Assembly: GCA_022562655.1 (NCBI GenBank)
Contig: JADFOU010000070.1
Span: 1-8,748 of the forward strand
Length of the DNA stretch: 8,748 nucleotides
Origin: a candidate division TA06 bacterium
Lineage (GTDB): Bacteria; Hydrothermota; DG-26; E44-bin18; JADFOU01
Reading direction: 5' to 3'
Shown here: positions 1 through 5,500 of the stretch, one piece after another
Numbering within the stretch: the first letter of the stretch is position 1
Layout: every line of letters begins with the position of its first letter
The notes under the pieces: generated by a model
What the model saw: the letters and a program-made list of their open reading frames with translations, nothing else
Told to the model about the DNA's origin: nothing
Databases searched by the model: none
Position numbers and translations under genes: made by a program

Positions 1-969
1 TTCTCCGCCGGGATCCTTCTCTACGGGATCTCCCTTTTCTACGGGATCACCGGGACGACCAACTTACTCGCCATCCGGGACTACCTCTCCGGAAGCGAGG
101 TGATCTCTCCATACGTCCTCTTCTTCGCCCTCACCCTTTTGATCGCCGGTTTCGGCTTCAAGATCGCAGCAGTACCCTTCCATATGTGGACCCCGGATGC
201 CTATGAGGGGGCTCCCACCCCCATCACCGGATTTATGTCCGTAGGTCCAAAAGCCGCTGGCTTTGCCGCCCTTATTCGAGTCTTTATGATCGGTCTCTAC
301 CCCCTGAAGTCAGACTGGCTCTTTTTCATCGCTGTCATGGCGGTCCTGACCATGACTCTCGGAAACATTGTCGCCATCGCCCAGGGGAATATCAAGAGGA
401 TGTTCGCCTATTCATCCATCGCCCATGCCGGCTATGTTCTCATCGGCCTCGCCGTGGCCACCAACCCGGTGAATACGGAAGGCCTTCCGGATGGTCTCAC
501 GAGTGTATTGTTTTACCTCTTCTCCTACGCACTGATGAACATCGGCGTCTTTGCAATCGTTGCCCTGGTCCAAAAACATCATGGTGGGATCAGCATTGAA
601 GGATTCAATGGACTGGCTCAGAAAAGGCCCGGGTTGGCCGCTGCGATGCTCATCTTTCTCCTATCCTTAGCCGGGATTCCCCCCACCTTAGGCTTCGTTG
701 GAAAATTCTACATTTTCGGAGCTGCCATTGAGAATGGGTTCGCTTGGCTCGCCATTCTCGGGGTCTTGAATTCTGTTATCGCCGCCTTCTATTACTTCCG
801 GGTTATTCTCAACATGTATATGAAAGAGCCCGTAGGAGAATTCACCTACACGCCCTCCCGCCCCTTGGCATTCGCCGTCGGTGCCTCTGCCCTTGCAACC
901 CTCTTCTTCGGCCTCTACCCCAAACCCATCATCGAATTTGCCCGCCAGTCGATCCTTCGCCTGTTATAA
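1..969 (+). CDS. nuoN: NADH-quinone oxidoreductase subunit N (C-terminal part; 5' end outside window)
   Basis: This is an antiporter-like membrane subunit of respiratory complex I, which helps couple quinone reduction by NADH to proton translocation across the inner membrane. The frame is open from base 1, so about 322 C-terminal codons are present; the family is usually near 480 residues, so roughly a third is missing upstream. The text is a series of hydrophobic helices. Family motifs are clear: FKIAAVPFHMWTPDAYEGAP (from about 157), IKRMFAYSSIAHAGY (about 391) and GIPPTLGFVGKFYIF (about 673). By spacing, the lysines at 160-162, 250-252 and 703-705 correspond to the functional lysines K217, K247 and K395 of E. 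coli NuoN. nuoN is normally the last nuo gene, which fits the absence of any other complex I gene downstream. I see no hairpin terminator after the TAA stop. Confidence 0.97.
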   Translation, partial: FSAGILLYGISLFYGITGTTNLLAIRDYLSGSEVISPYVLFFALTLLIAGFGFKIAAVPFHMWTPDAYEGAPTPITGFMSVGPKAAGFAALIRVFMIGLYPLKSDWLFFIAVMAVLTMTLGNIVAIAQGNIKRMFAYSSIAHAGYVLIGLAVATNPVNTEGLPDGLTSVLFYLFSYALMNIGVFAIVALVQKHHGGISIEGFNGLAQKRPGLAAAMLIFLLSLAGIPPTLGFVGKFYIFGAAIENGFAWLAILGVLNSVIAAFYYFRVILNMYMKEPVGEFTYTPSRPLAFAVGASALATLFFGLYPKPIIEFARQSILRLL

Positions 970-974
970 GGATT

Positions 975-1001
975 GGACGTCATAAATGCCGCCCCTACAA
1001 A
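975..1001. repeat. possible piece of a dispersed intergenic repeat
   Basis: A stretch directly after nuoN contains GTCATAAATGCCGCCCCTAC. It resembles, from memory, a sequence type that recurs in spacers of unrelated environmental genomes and gives spurious peptides of the form GRHKCRPY when translated. There is only one copy in this window, so the repeat status cannot be shown here. Confidence 0.25.
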
Positions 1002-1025
1002 GGAAACTCACTTCTCGTTTTTTTC

Positions 1026-1054
1026 TTGACTTTGCCCCTGAAATCTTTTATAGC
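1026..1054 (+). promoter_or_regulatory. sigma70-type promoter for the DinB-fold gene
   Basis: TTGACT (1026-1031) and TATAGC (1049-1054) are separated by exactly 17 bases. They match the bacterial housekeeping consensus at 5 of 6 and 4 of 6 positions. The element lies in the nuoN/DinB spacer and predicts a transcript start near 1061, giving a leader of about 58 bases before the ATG at 1119. This supports separate transcription of the downstream gene from nuoN. Confidence 0.6.
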
Positions 1055-1118
1055 GTAACTCCTTTTTCACGAAGTTCTAAGAAACCCAGAAATTCAATAC
1101 AGAAAGGAGGGAAGCATC

Positions 1119-1607
1119 ATGACCAATAAGGAATTCTTTATGAAGTGTTTGGAGCAAGAACACCCGATATTCCTACGGGTTTTCCAAGCTCTGCCGGAAG
1201 ATAAACTCGATTATCGTCCGCATCCTCGATCCATGTCAGCACGAGAGATCGGGGGTAGAATCTTGTCGGATGAGTTCTGTAACTTGGGAGTGATTCAGAA
1301 GGGCGAGTTCAACGTGGATGAAACCGAAAAGAATGCCAGCCTTCAGGAGATGATCACAGAATTCACCCAAACACACGGAGAGTTAGAAAAACATTTGAAA
1401 GAGGTGGACGATCAAACGTGGAAAGAGAAGAAAGCGAAGTTCTCTGTACAGGGGCAGCTTGTTTATGAACAGCCTTTGGGAGAATTCTTGTGGGGGGTTT
1501 TATTTGACCAGGTTCACCACCGCGGTCAATTGAGTTCCTACATCCGCCCCATGGGCGGCAAGGTTCCCTCTATATACGGTCCTTCTGGGGATGATCCGGG
1601 CATGTAG
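1119..1607 (+). CDS. DinB-fold (DUF664-like) protein with an altered metal site
   Basis: A 162-residue soluble protein with the all-helical DinB/YfiT-type four-helix bundle pattern. The family binds a divalent metal and includes thiol-dependent transferases, but most members have no known substrate. Hallmarks are a proline-rich turn after helix 1 (KLDYRPHPRSMSAREIG, residues 29-45) and the C-terminal helix start HHRGQLSSYIRPMGG (133-147) followed by a PSIYGPSG tail. The usual metal triad is one His in helix 2 and an HxxxH just before RGQ. Here the aligned residues appear to be Arg47, Asp130 and His134, so two of three ligands differ. The start is fixed by AAAGGAGGG at 1103-1111, seven bases before ATG. 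The gene has its own promoter and terminator and is probably monocistronic. The fold call is firm; the function is unknown. Confidence 0.85.
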   Translation: MTNKEFFMKCLEQEHPIFLRVFQALPEDKLDYRPHPRSMSAREIGGRILSDEFCNLGVIQKGEFNVDETEKNASLQEMITEFTQTHGELEKHLKEVDDQTWKEKKAKFSVQGQLVYEQPLGEFLWGVLFDQVHHRGQLSSYIRPMGGKVPSIYGPSGDDPGM

Positions 1608-1621
1608 GCAGAATGCATTTT

Positions 1622-1668
1622 AAAAAGGAGGTTGCCTTTGTTCGAAAGGCGATCTCTTTTTTATTTTT
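1622..1668 (+). terminator. strong intrinsic terminator after the DinB-fold gene
   Basis: A 12-base arm (1628-1639) pairs fully, with two G-T wobbles, to 1645-1656 around a GTTCG loop. The stem is extended by an A-run (1622-1626) facing the T-run (1657-1662), and T-rich sequence continues after it. It starts 14 bases after the stop codon at 1605-1607. The A and T flanks mean it could also act on the opposite strand. Confidence 0.85.
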
Positions 1669-1965
1669 CTTGACCTCTCTTGTCATCGTGATGCCTGCTG
1701 TTGTCGTGGGAGATACCCTGAGGGCTCGTCAAACGAGAAAGATGAGAGACCCATTTCCTCCTTGATATCTTCCCGCCTCTTTATCTCAACCCAAATCATA
1801 TTTTCGTTACACCCGTCACCACTGTTTACCAGATTCAAGTCCATAGGGAAAATGAATTCCATATGGGAACGGCATGCTTTTTGCAGGTATTTTCAATGAT
1901 ATTAAAGATCTTGACTTCAAAATACTCCCATTTGATTCAGGGTTCTCGAACAAACAGTAAGGAGG
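1640..1965 (+). pseudogene. decayed secreted protein remnant with cohesin-like domain traces
   Basis: No intact gene fits between the terminator and the next lipoprotein, yet two adjoining frames look like protein. One frame (through the TGA at 1763-1765) has basic residues (VRKA) followed by a hydrophobic stretch and VVVGDTLRA, like an export signal. Another frame, open from 1746 to the TAA at 2037, reads LYLNPNHIFVTPVTTVYQIQ, then HRENEFHMGTACFLQVFS, then LIQGS. This spacing resembles cohesin-type beta-sandwich domains, which have a Val-rich opening, a V-x-V-x-EN strand, a G-A-x-F-x-L strand, a V-L-K/E-V motif, and a later Q-G-G or Q-G-S. The asp-pro of the family is missing. Joining the frames needs at least one frameshift, and the signal-like part partly overlaps the T-rich terminator tail, so it may be coincidental. 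The similarity was judged by eye only. Confidence 0.35.
1870..1885 (+). promoter_or_regulatory. possible sigma54 (-24/-12) promoter before the lipoprotein gene
   Basis: CGGCATGCTTTTTGCA has GG at 1871-1872 and GC at 1883-1884, exactly ten bases apart, with the TTGCA box intact. It differs from the TGGCACG-N4-TTGCA consensus at two positions of the -24 box. It would start transcription near 1896, leaving a leader of about 76 bases to the ATG at 1972. The same bases read sensibly in the cohesin-like remnant frame, so the match may be an accident of old coding sequence. Confidence 0.35.
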
Positions 1966-1971
1966 TGCAGG

Positions 1972-2811
1972 ATGCAAAGAAGAGCCTTATTTTCCCTCGT
2001 TATTCTAATTGCCGTTTCTCTCTTGATGGCGGGTTGTAAGAGTAACCCTACAAGTCCTTACGAAACGGATGAGGAGGCGATCGAAGCCCTTGTTGCCGGG
2101 TCCAAGTGGTTCAATGCCGATGACCATTTTGAAGGGGGAGCGGACTCAAGTAGTGCACCCTTGGCTCCGATCACTCCCATTGCTTGGGGACGCGAGCGAA
2201 CACAACCCATCCAGAGGACCATCACGATCAAGCAGGTGGGGGATTCCGCTCATGTCACCATTGAAGGGAAGATTATCGGGGTCCTCCACATCTGGGCTTT
2301 CCCAGCGGATACCGACACCTTTGTGAATATTCAGAAACCTCTGGAAGTCGACTTCTTCCGAACCGCCATCTTTAAAAAGACGGGGTCTGACGGTGAGACT
2401 TACAGAGGATGGGTTTTAGTGATGATCTCCGGTATGAATGCTGTATCCATGCCTACCAATACCGTGACGATCGATAGTGTTTACCTCAAGGGGACGAATC
2501 TCGATACGGTGCTCACGGATCCGAGTGCCCTCTTCGACATCGAGGATGCACTCACCTTTGGCTCAGGGGATTCAGTGGATGTTACCCTCTTTGCCAATGA
2601 CAATTCTGCCCTTGTCTACCTTCATCCCTTCCGACTGGGAGGAAGAAAGAAGTTTGAGAACAACGGGGATGGAAGTTACAGTGGAACATGGATAATTCCC
2701 TCACCACCTCTCCATCGGGTTGGCTTTGATATGATTCGGAAAGAGACCCTCTATGACGATACCTATCCCCACGACTCCAATATCTGGGTCTTCCCCTATC
2801 GAGTAGAGTGA
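1972..2811 (+). CDS. lipoprotein of unknown function (279 residues)
   Basis: This is a predicted membrane-anchored lipoprotein. The N-terminus has MQRR, a hydrophobic stretch, and a lipobox LMAGC with the lipidated Cys at residue 22, followed by KSNPTSP as a flexible linker. I do not recognise the mature part. It starts with an acidic helix-like stretch (YETDEEAIEAL, about 30-40), then many alternating beta-strand patterns such as RTITIKQVGDSAHVTIEGKI, two paired segments of the form TVTIDSVYLKG and DSVDVTLFAND, and a closing NGDGSYSGTW strand. This suggests one or two beta-sandwich domains facing the periplasm or cell surface. ATG is chosen because AAGGAGGT (1959-1966) lies five bases upstream and the signal begins there. 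A terminator follows at 2865-2904, so the gene is probably transcribed alone. It is surely a real gene; its role cannot be read from the sequence. Confidence 0.88.
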   Translation: MQRRALFSLVILIAVSLLMAGCKSNPTSPYETDEEAIEALVAGSKWFNADDHFEGGADSSSAPLAPITPIAWGRERTQPIQRTITIKQVGDSAHVTIEGKIIGVLHIWAFPADTDTFVNIQKPLEVDFFRTAIFKKTGSDGETYRGWVLVMISGMNAVSMPTNTVTIDSVYLKGTNLDTVLTDPSALFDIEDALTFGSGDSVDVTLFANDNSALVYLHPFRLGGRKKFENNGDGSYSGTWIIPSPPLHRVGFDMIRKETLYDDTYPHDSNIWVFPYRVE

Positions 2812-2864
2812 AGTTGTTCTATTGAGGTTTTGAAAAAACGTCTGCCAATCCCCCGTAGTTAGCT

Positions 2865-2904
2865 AAAAGGAGATCATCTCTTCTGAATAGATGGTCTCCT
2901 TTTT
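2865..2904 (+). terminator. intrinsic terminator of the 1972-2811 lipoprotein gene
   Basis: AAAAGGAGATCATCT (2865-2879) pairs with AGATGGTCTCCTTTT (2889-2903) with one G-T wobble over 15 positions and a nine-base loop, ending in five T (2900-2904). It lies 54 bases after the stop. The AAAA/TTTT flanks make it potentially bidirectional. Confidence 0.8.
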
Positions 2905-2927
2905 CACTTAAGGGATTGATTTGAATA

Positions 2928-2968
2928 TTGACTTTATACGTAGATGAGTAATTTATACGGAAGAGTAA
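2928..2968 (+). promoter_or_regulatory. direct repeats with a possible weak promoter
   Basis: TTTATACG occurs at 2933-2940 and 2952-2959, and GAGTAA at 2946-2951 and 2963-2968, so a two-part motif is repeated with a 17-19 base step, close to two helical turns. TTGACT (2928-2933) with TTTATA (2952-2957) at 18 bases could be a weak sigma70 promoter overlapping the repeats. The arrangement would suit a regulator binding to one face of the DNA, but there is no family match to name. Confidence 0.3.
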
Positions 2969-3072
2969 CAGTATAAAAATACCAAACTGTGTATGAACAA
3001 ATAGAAAGTCATCGACCTATTTTAGGGGTAGCAGCGTAAAAGTTCGGGAAAGATTAAATATCAAATTTAATT

Positions 3073-3096
3073 ATCGTTCACAGTAACGATTATAAA
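3073..3096 (+). promoter_or_regulatory. small palindrome abutting a -10-like box before the 3112 ORF
   Basis: ATCGTT (3073-3078) and AACGAT (3085-3090) form a perfect inverted repeat with a six-base centre, and TATAAA (3091-3096) follows at once. No good -35 box is present. A start near 3103 would leave almost no leader before the ATG at 3112. It could be an operator or chance. Confidence 0.25.
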
Positions 3097-3111
3097 ATAT
3101 CGAGTGAAATC

Positions 3112-3318
3112 ATGAGATGCAATCTCATTATGCTTTTGGCCATTATCTCCATTACACGCTTCGGGTGTTCAACGGGCCAATTGCCCGAAGACCTCTCCCG
3201 GCCCGAGTGGAGCCTTATGCTTAACGTGGAAGAGAATCAAGTCATGGTTTCCCTTGAAATCATGGATGTCTTTTTAGTGGAAGATGAAAAATACCCCTCC
3301 TCCCAATCTCCCTCTTAA
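3112..3318 (+). pseudogene. short lipoprotein-like ORF, probably a truncated gene remnant
   Basis: Sixty-eight codons begin with a signal-like segment (MRCNLIMLLAIISITRFGCST) and a Cys at residue 19, followed by LPEDLSRPEWSLMLNVEEN and a beta-strand pattern. The lipobox is faulty: TRFGC has Arg at -3 where the family needs a small or aliphatic residue. There is no clear ribosome site before ATG. The end is low-complexity (KYPSSQSPS), and the same frame stays open for 19 further codons after the TAA, to a second TAA at 3376. The opening looks like the start of a longer lipoprotein that lost its body. A real small protein cannot be excluded. Confidence 0.35.
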
Positions 3319-3378
3319 CTCTTCCCTCTCAAAGACCTGCCAATACCTGTGGCTGACCACAAAAAGAAAAATCAATAA

Positions 3379-3617
3379 GATTCAATATCTCACACTGAGC
3401 GGTGAATTCCGTGAAATTTATCAAATACCTCGATTTTATTGAATTTGAAGGTTCAAAAATTTGTCGATTTTGAAGTGAGGCCAATGGCAAAATGACACAC
3501 TCCACGTTTTAAATGGGGCAAAATTCCCCAAAACCTAATTTGACCCATCCAATCAATAATTTATGTAAGTTTATAAATTATAAAGAGTTACGACAAAAAA
3601 GGAATAGTATTAAATGA
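3379..3617. other. AT-rich spacer, no gene seen
   Basis: No plausible coding frame was found on either strand. The only structures noted are a short GGGG/CCCC hairpin near 3517-3531 and two TCGATTTT copies at 3430 and 3464, both compatible with chance. The stretch separates the degenerate 3112 ORF from the sigma54-like promoter. Confidence 0.6.
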
Positions 3618-3633
3618 TGGCACGGTTTTTGTA
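3618..3633 (+). promoter_or_regulatory. sigma54 (-24/-12) promoter candidate
   Basis: TGGCACGGTTTTTGTA matches TGGCACG-N4-TTGCA at every position except the C of the -12 GC, which is T. The -24 box is perfect and the spacing exact. The predicted start is near 3643-3644, giving a leader of about 165 bases before the small gene at 3809. A sigma54 promoter would imply control by an enhancer-binding activator, but no obvious activator-site palindrome was found upstream. Confidence 0.5.
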
Positions 3634-3808
3634 TGTCATATAATGGTGACAGTTTGTAAAGGTGGGGGAAGTGAAGAACGCAGCAAGGGTTTTTCCTCAC
3701 TTTCAGACTTTGATTCATCTAGTTTAACAACAATAGTTTTGCTCCCTATCCGGATCACTTTGTCAGTCACCTGGGAAAATTTTACAGATAAAAAAGGAGG
3801 AGAGTATT

Positions 3809-4036
3809 ATGCCTGAGAAACGAGAAACTTACAACGGTAAAGAAATTGTCATCAGGGCACGTGTCAATGGTCCGCAAATGACCATTGATCAAAAAGAGGT
3901 GGTTATCTCCTATGATGAGCATACGGGTAGGTATGCTACTCATTTTCTACCCTACACCGATTATTTATCTGTAATGAATCTGGCGAAACATCTGATCGAG
4001 AGCGTACCAAACTTTGGATCTAAATCAGACGGGTAA
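3809..4036 (+). CDS. small soluble protein of unknown function (75 residues)
   Basis: The start is well supported by AAAAAAGGAGGA (about 3790-3801) eight bases before ATG. The protein has no signal peptide and no membrane segment. It shows three likely strands (EIVIRARVNG, QMTIDQKEVVISYDE, GRYATHFLPY) followed by one amphipathic helix (SVMNLAKHLIESV, residues 54-66), so a compact beta-beta-beta-alpha fold is plausible. The central Y-D-E-x-T-G-x-Y pattern and LPY are the most distinctive residues. I cannot name the family; it might be a partner or accessory protein, but its neighbours offer no partner. It is probably monocistronic and driven by the sigma54-like site. No hairpin terminator follows, only a T-run at about 4054. 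Confidence 0.75.
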   Translation: MPEKRETYNGKEIVIRARVNGPQMTIDQKEVVISYDEHTGRYATHFLPYTDYLSVMNLAKHLIESVPNFGSKSDG

Positions 4037-4465
4037 TTTCAGTTTTACAAATTTTTTTAAACTTTTGTTGTGTTCACTAAGGGTTAAGCAAAAACAATCC
4101 AATAATCCTTGAAGCACAAAGGTTCAAATCTTTTGATATAAATTTTTCTCATTTTGTTCTGTTCCCTTCGAATATCTCACTTACTTCTTGTAGTTGTTAG
4201 ACAATCTTTTCCTTCCTCTTTCTCCCATTTTCCTTCCTTGATCACTTCATTTCCAAAGGTCCATAAGGTCGACTCATGAGATTTGGGGTCAGCTGGAATT
4301 CAGGAATTAAGAATCAGTAGATAGGGGGATCGAATCTTTACTTTTGACAATTTACTAAGTAATGGGATTTTTCCGAATAGATGAAATGATAAGAGTGTGA
4401 AAGGTAAGAGGTTAAAAATTCAGCCGAGGTAAGATAATCTCTACTTTTTTGTAATATAAAAGAAA
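4037..4465. other. convergent AT-rich spacer, no gene seen
   Basis: This spacer lies between the 3' end of the small + strand gene and the 3' end of truB on the - strand. I see no coding frame above a few codons, no convincing hairpin terminator, and only pyrimidine-rich tracts (about 4200-4260). A possible three-unit heptad run near 4112-4132 (AAGCACA, AAGGTTC, AAATCTT) is too degenerate to call. Confidence 0.55.
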
Positions 4466-5413
4466 TTAAATTAGGACACGGAGGGGATGGATTTCATCCC
4501 CTATTTGTTTTCCGATGGCGAGGAGGGTTCCATTCTCATCGAGAATGCGGAGAAAACCTGAATATCGAATATCGAATGTCGAATTTTGAATGTTTATCGG
4601 AAAAGAATTGCCATGGAGGACTTGTTCACGAAAGGATTCGGGGATGACGATTTCTGGAAGGTGATCCAATGCGGAGTTCATTGAAATAAGAGAAGAGTTG
4701 ATGAGTTGGTGAGTTGGTGAGTTGATTTCATAAAGGTGAAGGGAGTCTTCGACTTTGAACTTTCCGACCCGGGTTCTTTTCAGGGCAGCCAAATGTCCAC
4801 CGCATCCGAGCCGCTCTCCCACATCCCTGGCAAGGGAGCGGATGTAGGTTCCAGGAGAACAGATAACTCTAATTTCAATCTCAGGACTCTCCCACCGGAT
4901 GAGTTTTATATGAAAAATCTTCACCTTTCGCGGTTTAGGAACAGGAAGTTGATGAGTTGAAGAGTTGGTGAGTTTGTGAGTTTTGCGGGCGAGGTGATAG
5001 AGCCTTATCCCACCCATTCTCACGGCTGAATAGAAGGGAGGGGTCTGTTCGAACTCTCCTTCAAATTCTTCCAGGATCTTCAATATCTTCTTCTGGTCGA
5101 ATGATGGTACCGAGGTTTCTTGGATGACTTTCCCCTCGGCATCATCCGTCTCCGTTTTCTGACCCAGTCGGATTCGAGCCACATATTCTTTCTCATCCTG
5201 TTGGAGGAAAGGGACGACCTTCGTCGCCTTCCCTATACAGACCAGAAGGACCCCTTCGGCAAGGGGGTCGAGGGTGCCGGTATGACCGACTTTGAATAGT
5301 TTGTGAGTCGATGAGTCTGTGAGTTGATGAGATTGAAGAATATTGCGGATTCCCCGACAGACACTGAAGGAGGTGGGACCTTTGGGTTTATAGAGATTGA
5401 GAAGACCGACCAC
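4466..5413 (-). CDS. truB: tRNA pseudouridine-55 synthase with four repeat-derived peptide inserts
   Basis: TruB converts U55 of the tRNA T-loop to pseudouridine in the cytoplasm. Conserved blocks are all present: GLLNLYKPKGPTSF (3-16), GHTGTLDPLAEG (43-54) with catalytic Asp49, the EKEYVARIRLGQKTETDDAEG block (74-94) with active-site Tyr77, QTPPFYSAVRMGG (123-135), and PGTYIRSLARDVG (187-199) with Arg192. A C-terminal domain follows. Four segments are not TruB-like: residues about 27-39, 144-157, 230-240 and 274-285. Each is encoded by a short tandem-repeat array that keeps the frame, adding roughly 49 of 315 residues. The GTG start at 5413 suits the family opening, but no ribosome site is near; the closest AGGAG is 26 bases upstream at 5444-5440, and the ATG ten bases upstream is out of frame. 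Usual neighbours (infB, rbfA, ribF, rpsO) are absent. Confidence 0.95.
   Translation of the reverse strand: MVGLLNLYKPKGPTSFSVCRGIRNILQSHQLTDSSTHKLFKVGHTGTLDPLAEGVLLVCIGKATKVVPFLQQDEKEYVARIRLGQKTETDDAEGKVIQETSVPSFDQKKILKILEEFEGEFEQTPPFYSAVRMGGIRLYHLARKTHKLTNSSTHQLPVPKPRKVKIFHIKLIRWESPEIEIRVICSPGTYIRSLARDVGERLGCGGHLAALKRTRVGKFKVEDSLHLYEINSPTHQLINSSLISMNSALDHLPEIVIPESFREQVLHGNSFPINIQNSTFDIRYSGFLRILDENGTLLAIGKQIGDEIHPLRVLI
4560..4594. repeat. heptamer tandem array inside truB (5 units)
   Basis: Five consecutive 7-base units begin GAAT: GAATATC twice, then GAATGTC, GAATTTT and GAATGTT. On the coding strand it gives NIQNSTFDIRYS (residues 274-285), between HGNSFPI and GFLRILDENG in the C-terminal domain of TruB. 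Three units make 21 bases, so the array cycles through frames without a stop. Confidence 0.85.
4695..4726. repeat. octamer tandem array inside truB, copy 1 (4 units)
   Basis: Four exact 8-base units: GAGTTGAT, GAGTTGGT, GAGTTGGT, GAGTTGAT. The coding strand reads INSPTHQLINS (residues 230-240), between the VEDSLHLYE strand and the ISMNSALDHLPEIVI segment. This is the least diverged of the three octamer arrays. Confidence 0.9.
4946..4985. repeat. octamer tandem array inside truB, copy 2 (5 degenerate units)
   Basis: The units are AAGTTGAT, GAGTTGAA, GAGTTGGT, GAGTTTGT and GAGTTTTG, degenerating toward the ends. The coding strand reads THKLTNSSTHQL (residues 145-156), inserted between LYHLARK and PKPRKVKIF, where other TruB proteins have only a few linking residues. 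Confidence 0.88.
5297..5336. repeat. octamer tandem array inside truB, copy 3 (5 degenerate units)
   Basis: The units are TAGTTTGT, GAGTCGAT, GAGTCTGT, GAGTTGAT and GAGATTGA. The coding strand reads SHQLTDSSTHKL (residues 28-39), between the first helix (RGIRNILQ) and the catalytic block starting KVGHTGTLDP. It is the most diverged octamer copy, which suggests an older insertion. Confidence 0.85.
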
Positions 5414-5500
5414 AGATTGGCATTCGTTAAATGGTTATTCTCCTACACTTGGGTTTGGCGGTTGGGCAACGGAGATCTTCGATTCGAAAATTAGTTGTTA

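Noticed and set aside
744..1058. ORF on the + strand overlapping the end of nuoN
   Set aside because: Arg- and Pro-rich shadow frame of nuoN running into the spacer; no ribosome site and no protein-like pattern.
1613..1765. A 50-codon ORF with a signal-like hydrophobic stretch
   Set aside because: It starts before and runs through the DinB-gene terminator, whose T-rich tail alone creates Phe/Leu codons. It is kept only as part of the low-confidence remnant.
1911..1939. TTGACT as a sigma70 -35 box before the 1972 gene
   Set aside because: The correctly spaced -10 position is GATTCA, matching only two of six consensus bases.
3643..3816. A 57-codon ORF (ATG at 3643) overlapping the start of the 75-residue gene
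   Set aside because: Its ATG sits at the predicted sigma54 transcript start with no ribosome site, the peptide is low-complexity and Ser-rich, and it runs through the real gene's ribosome site. It is more likely leader sequence.
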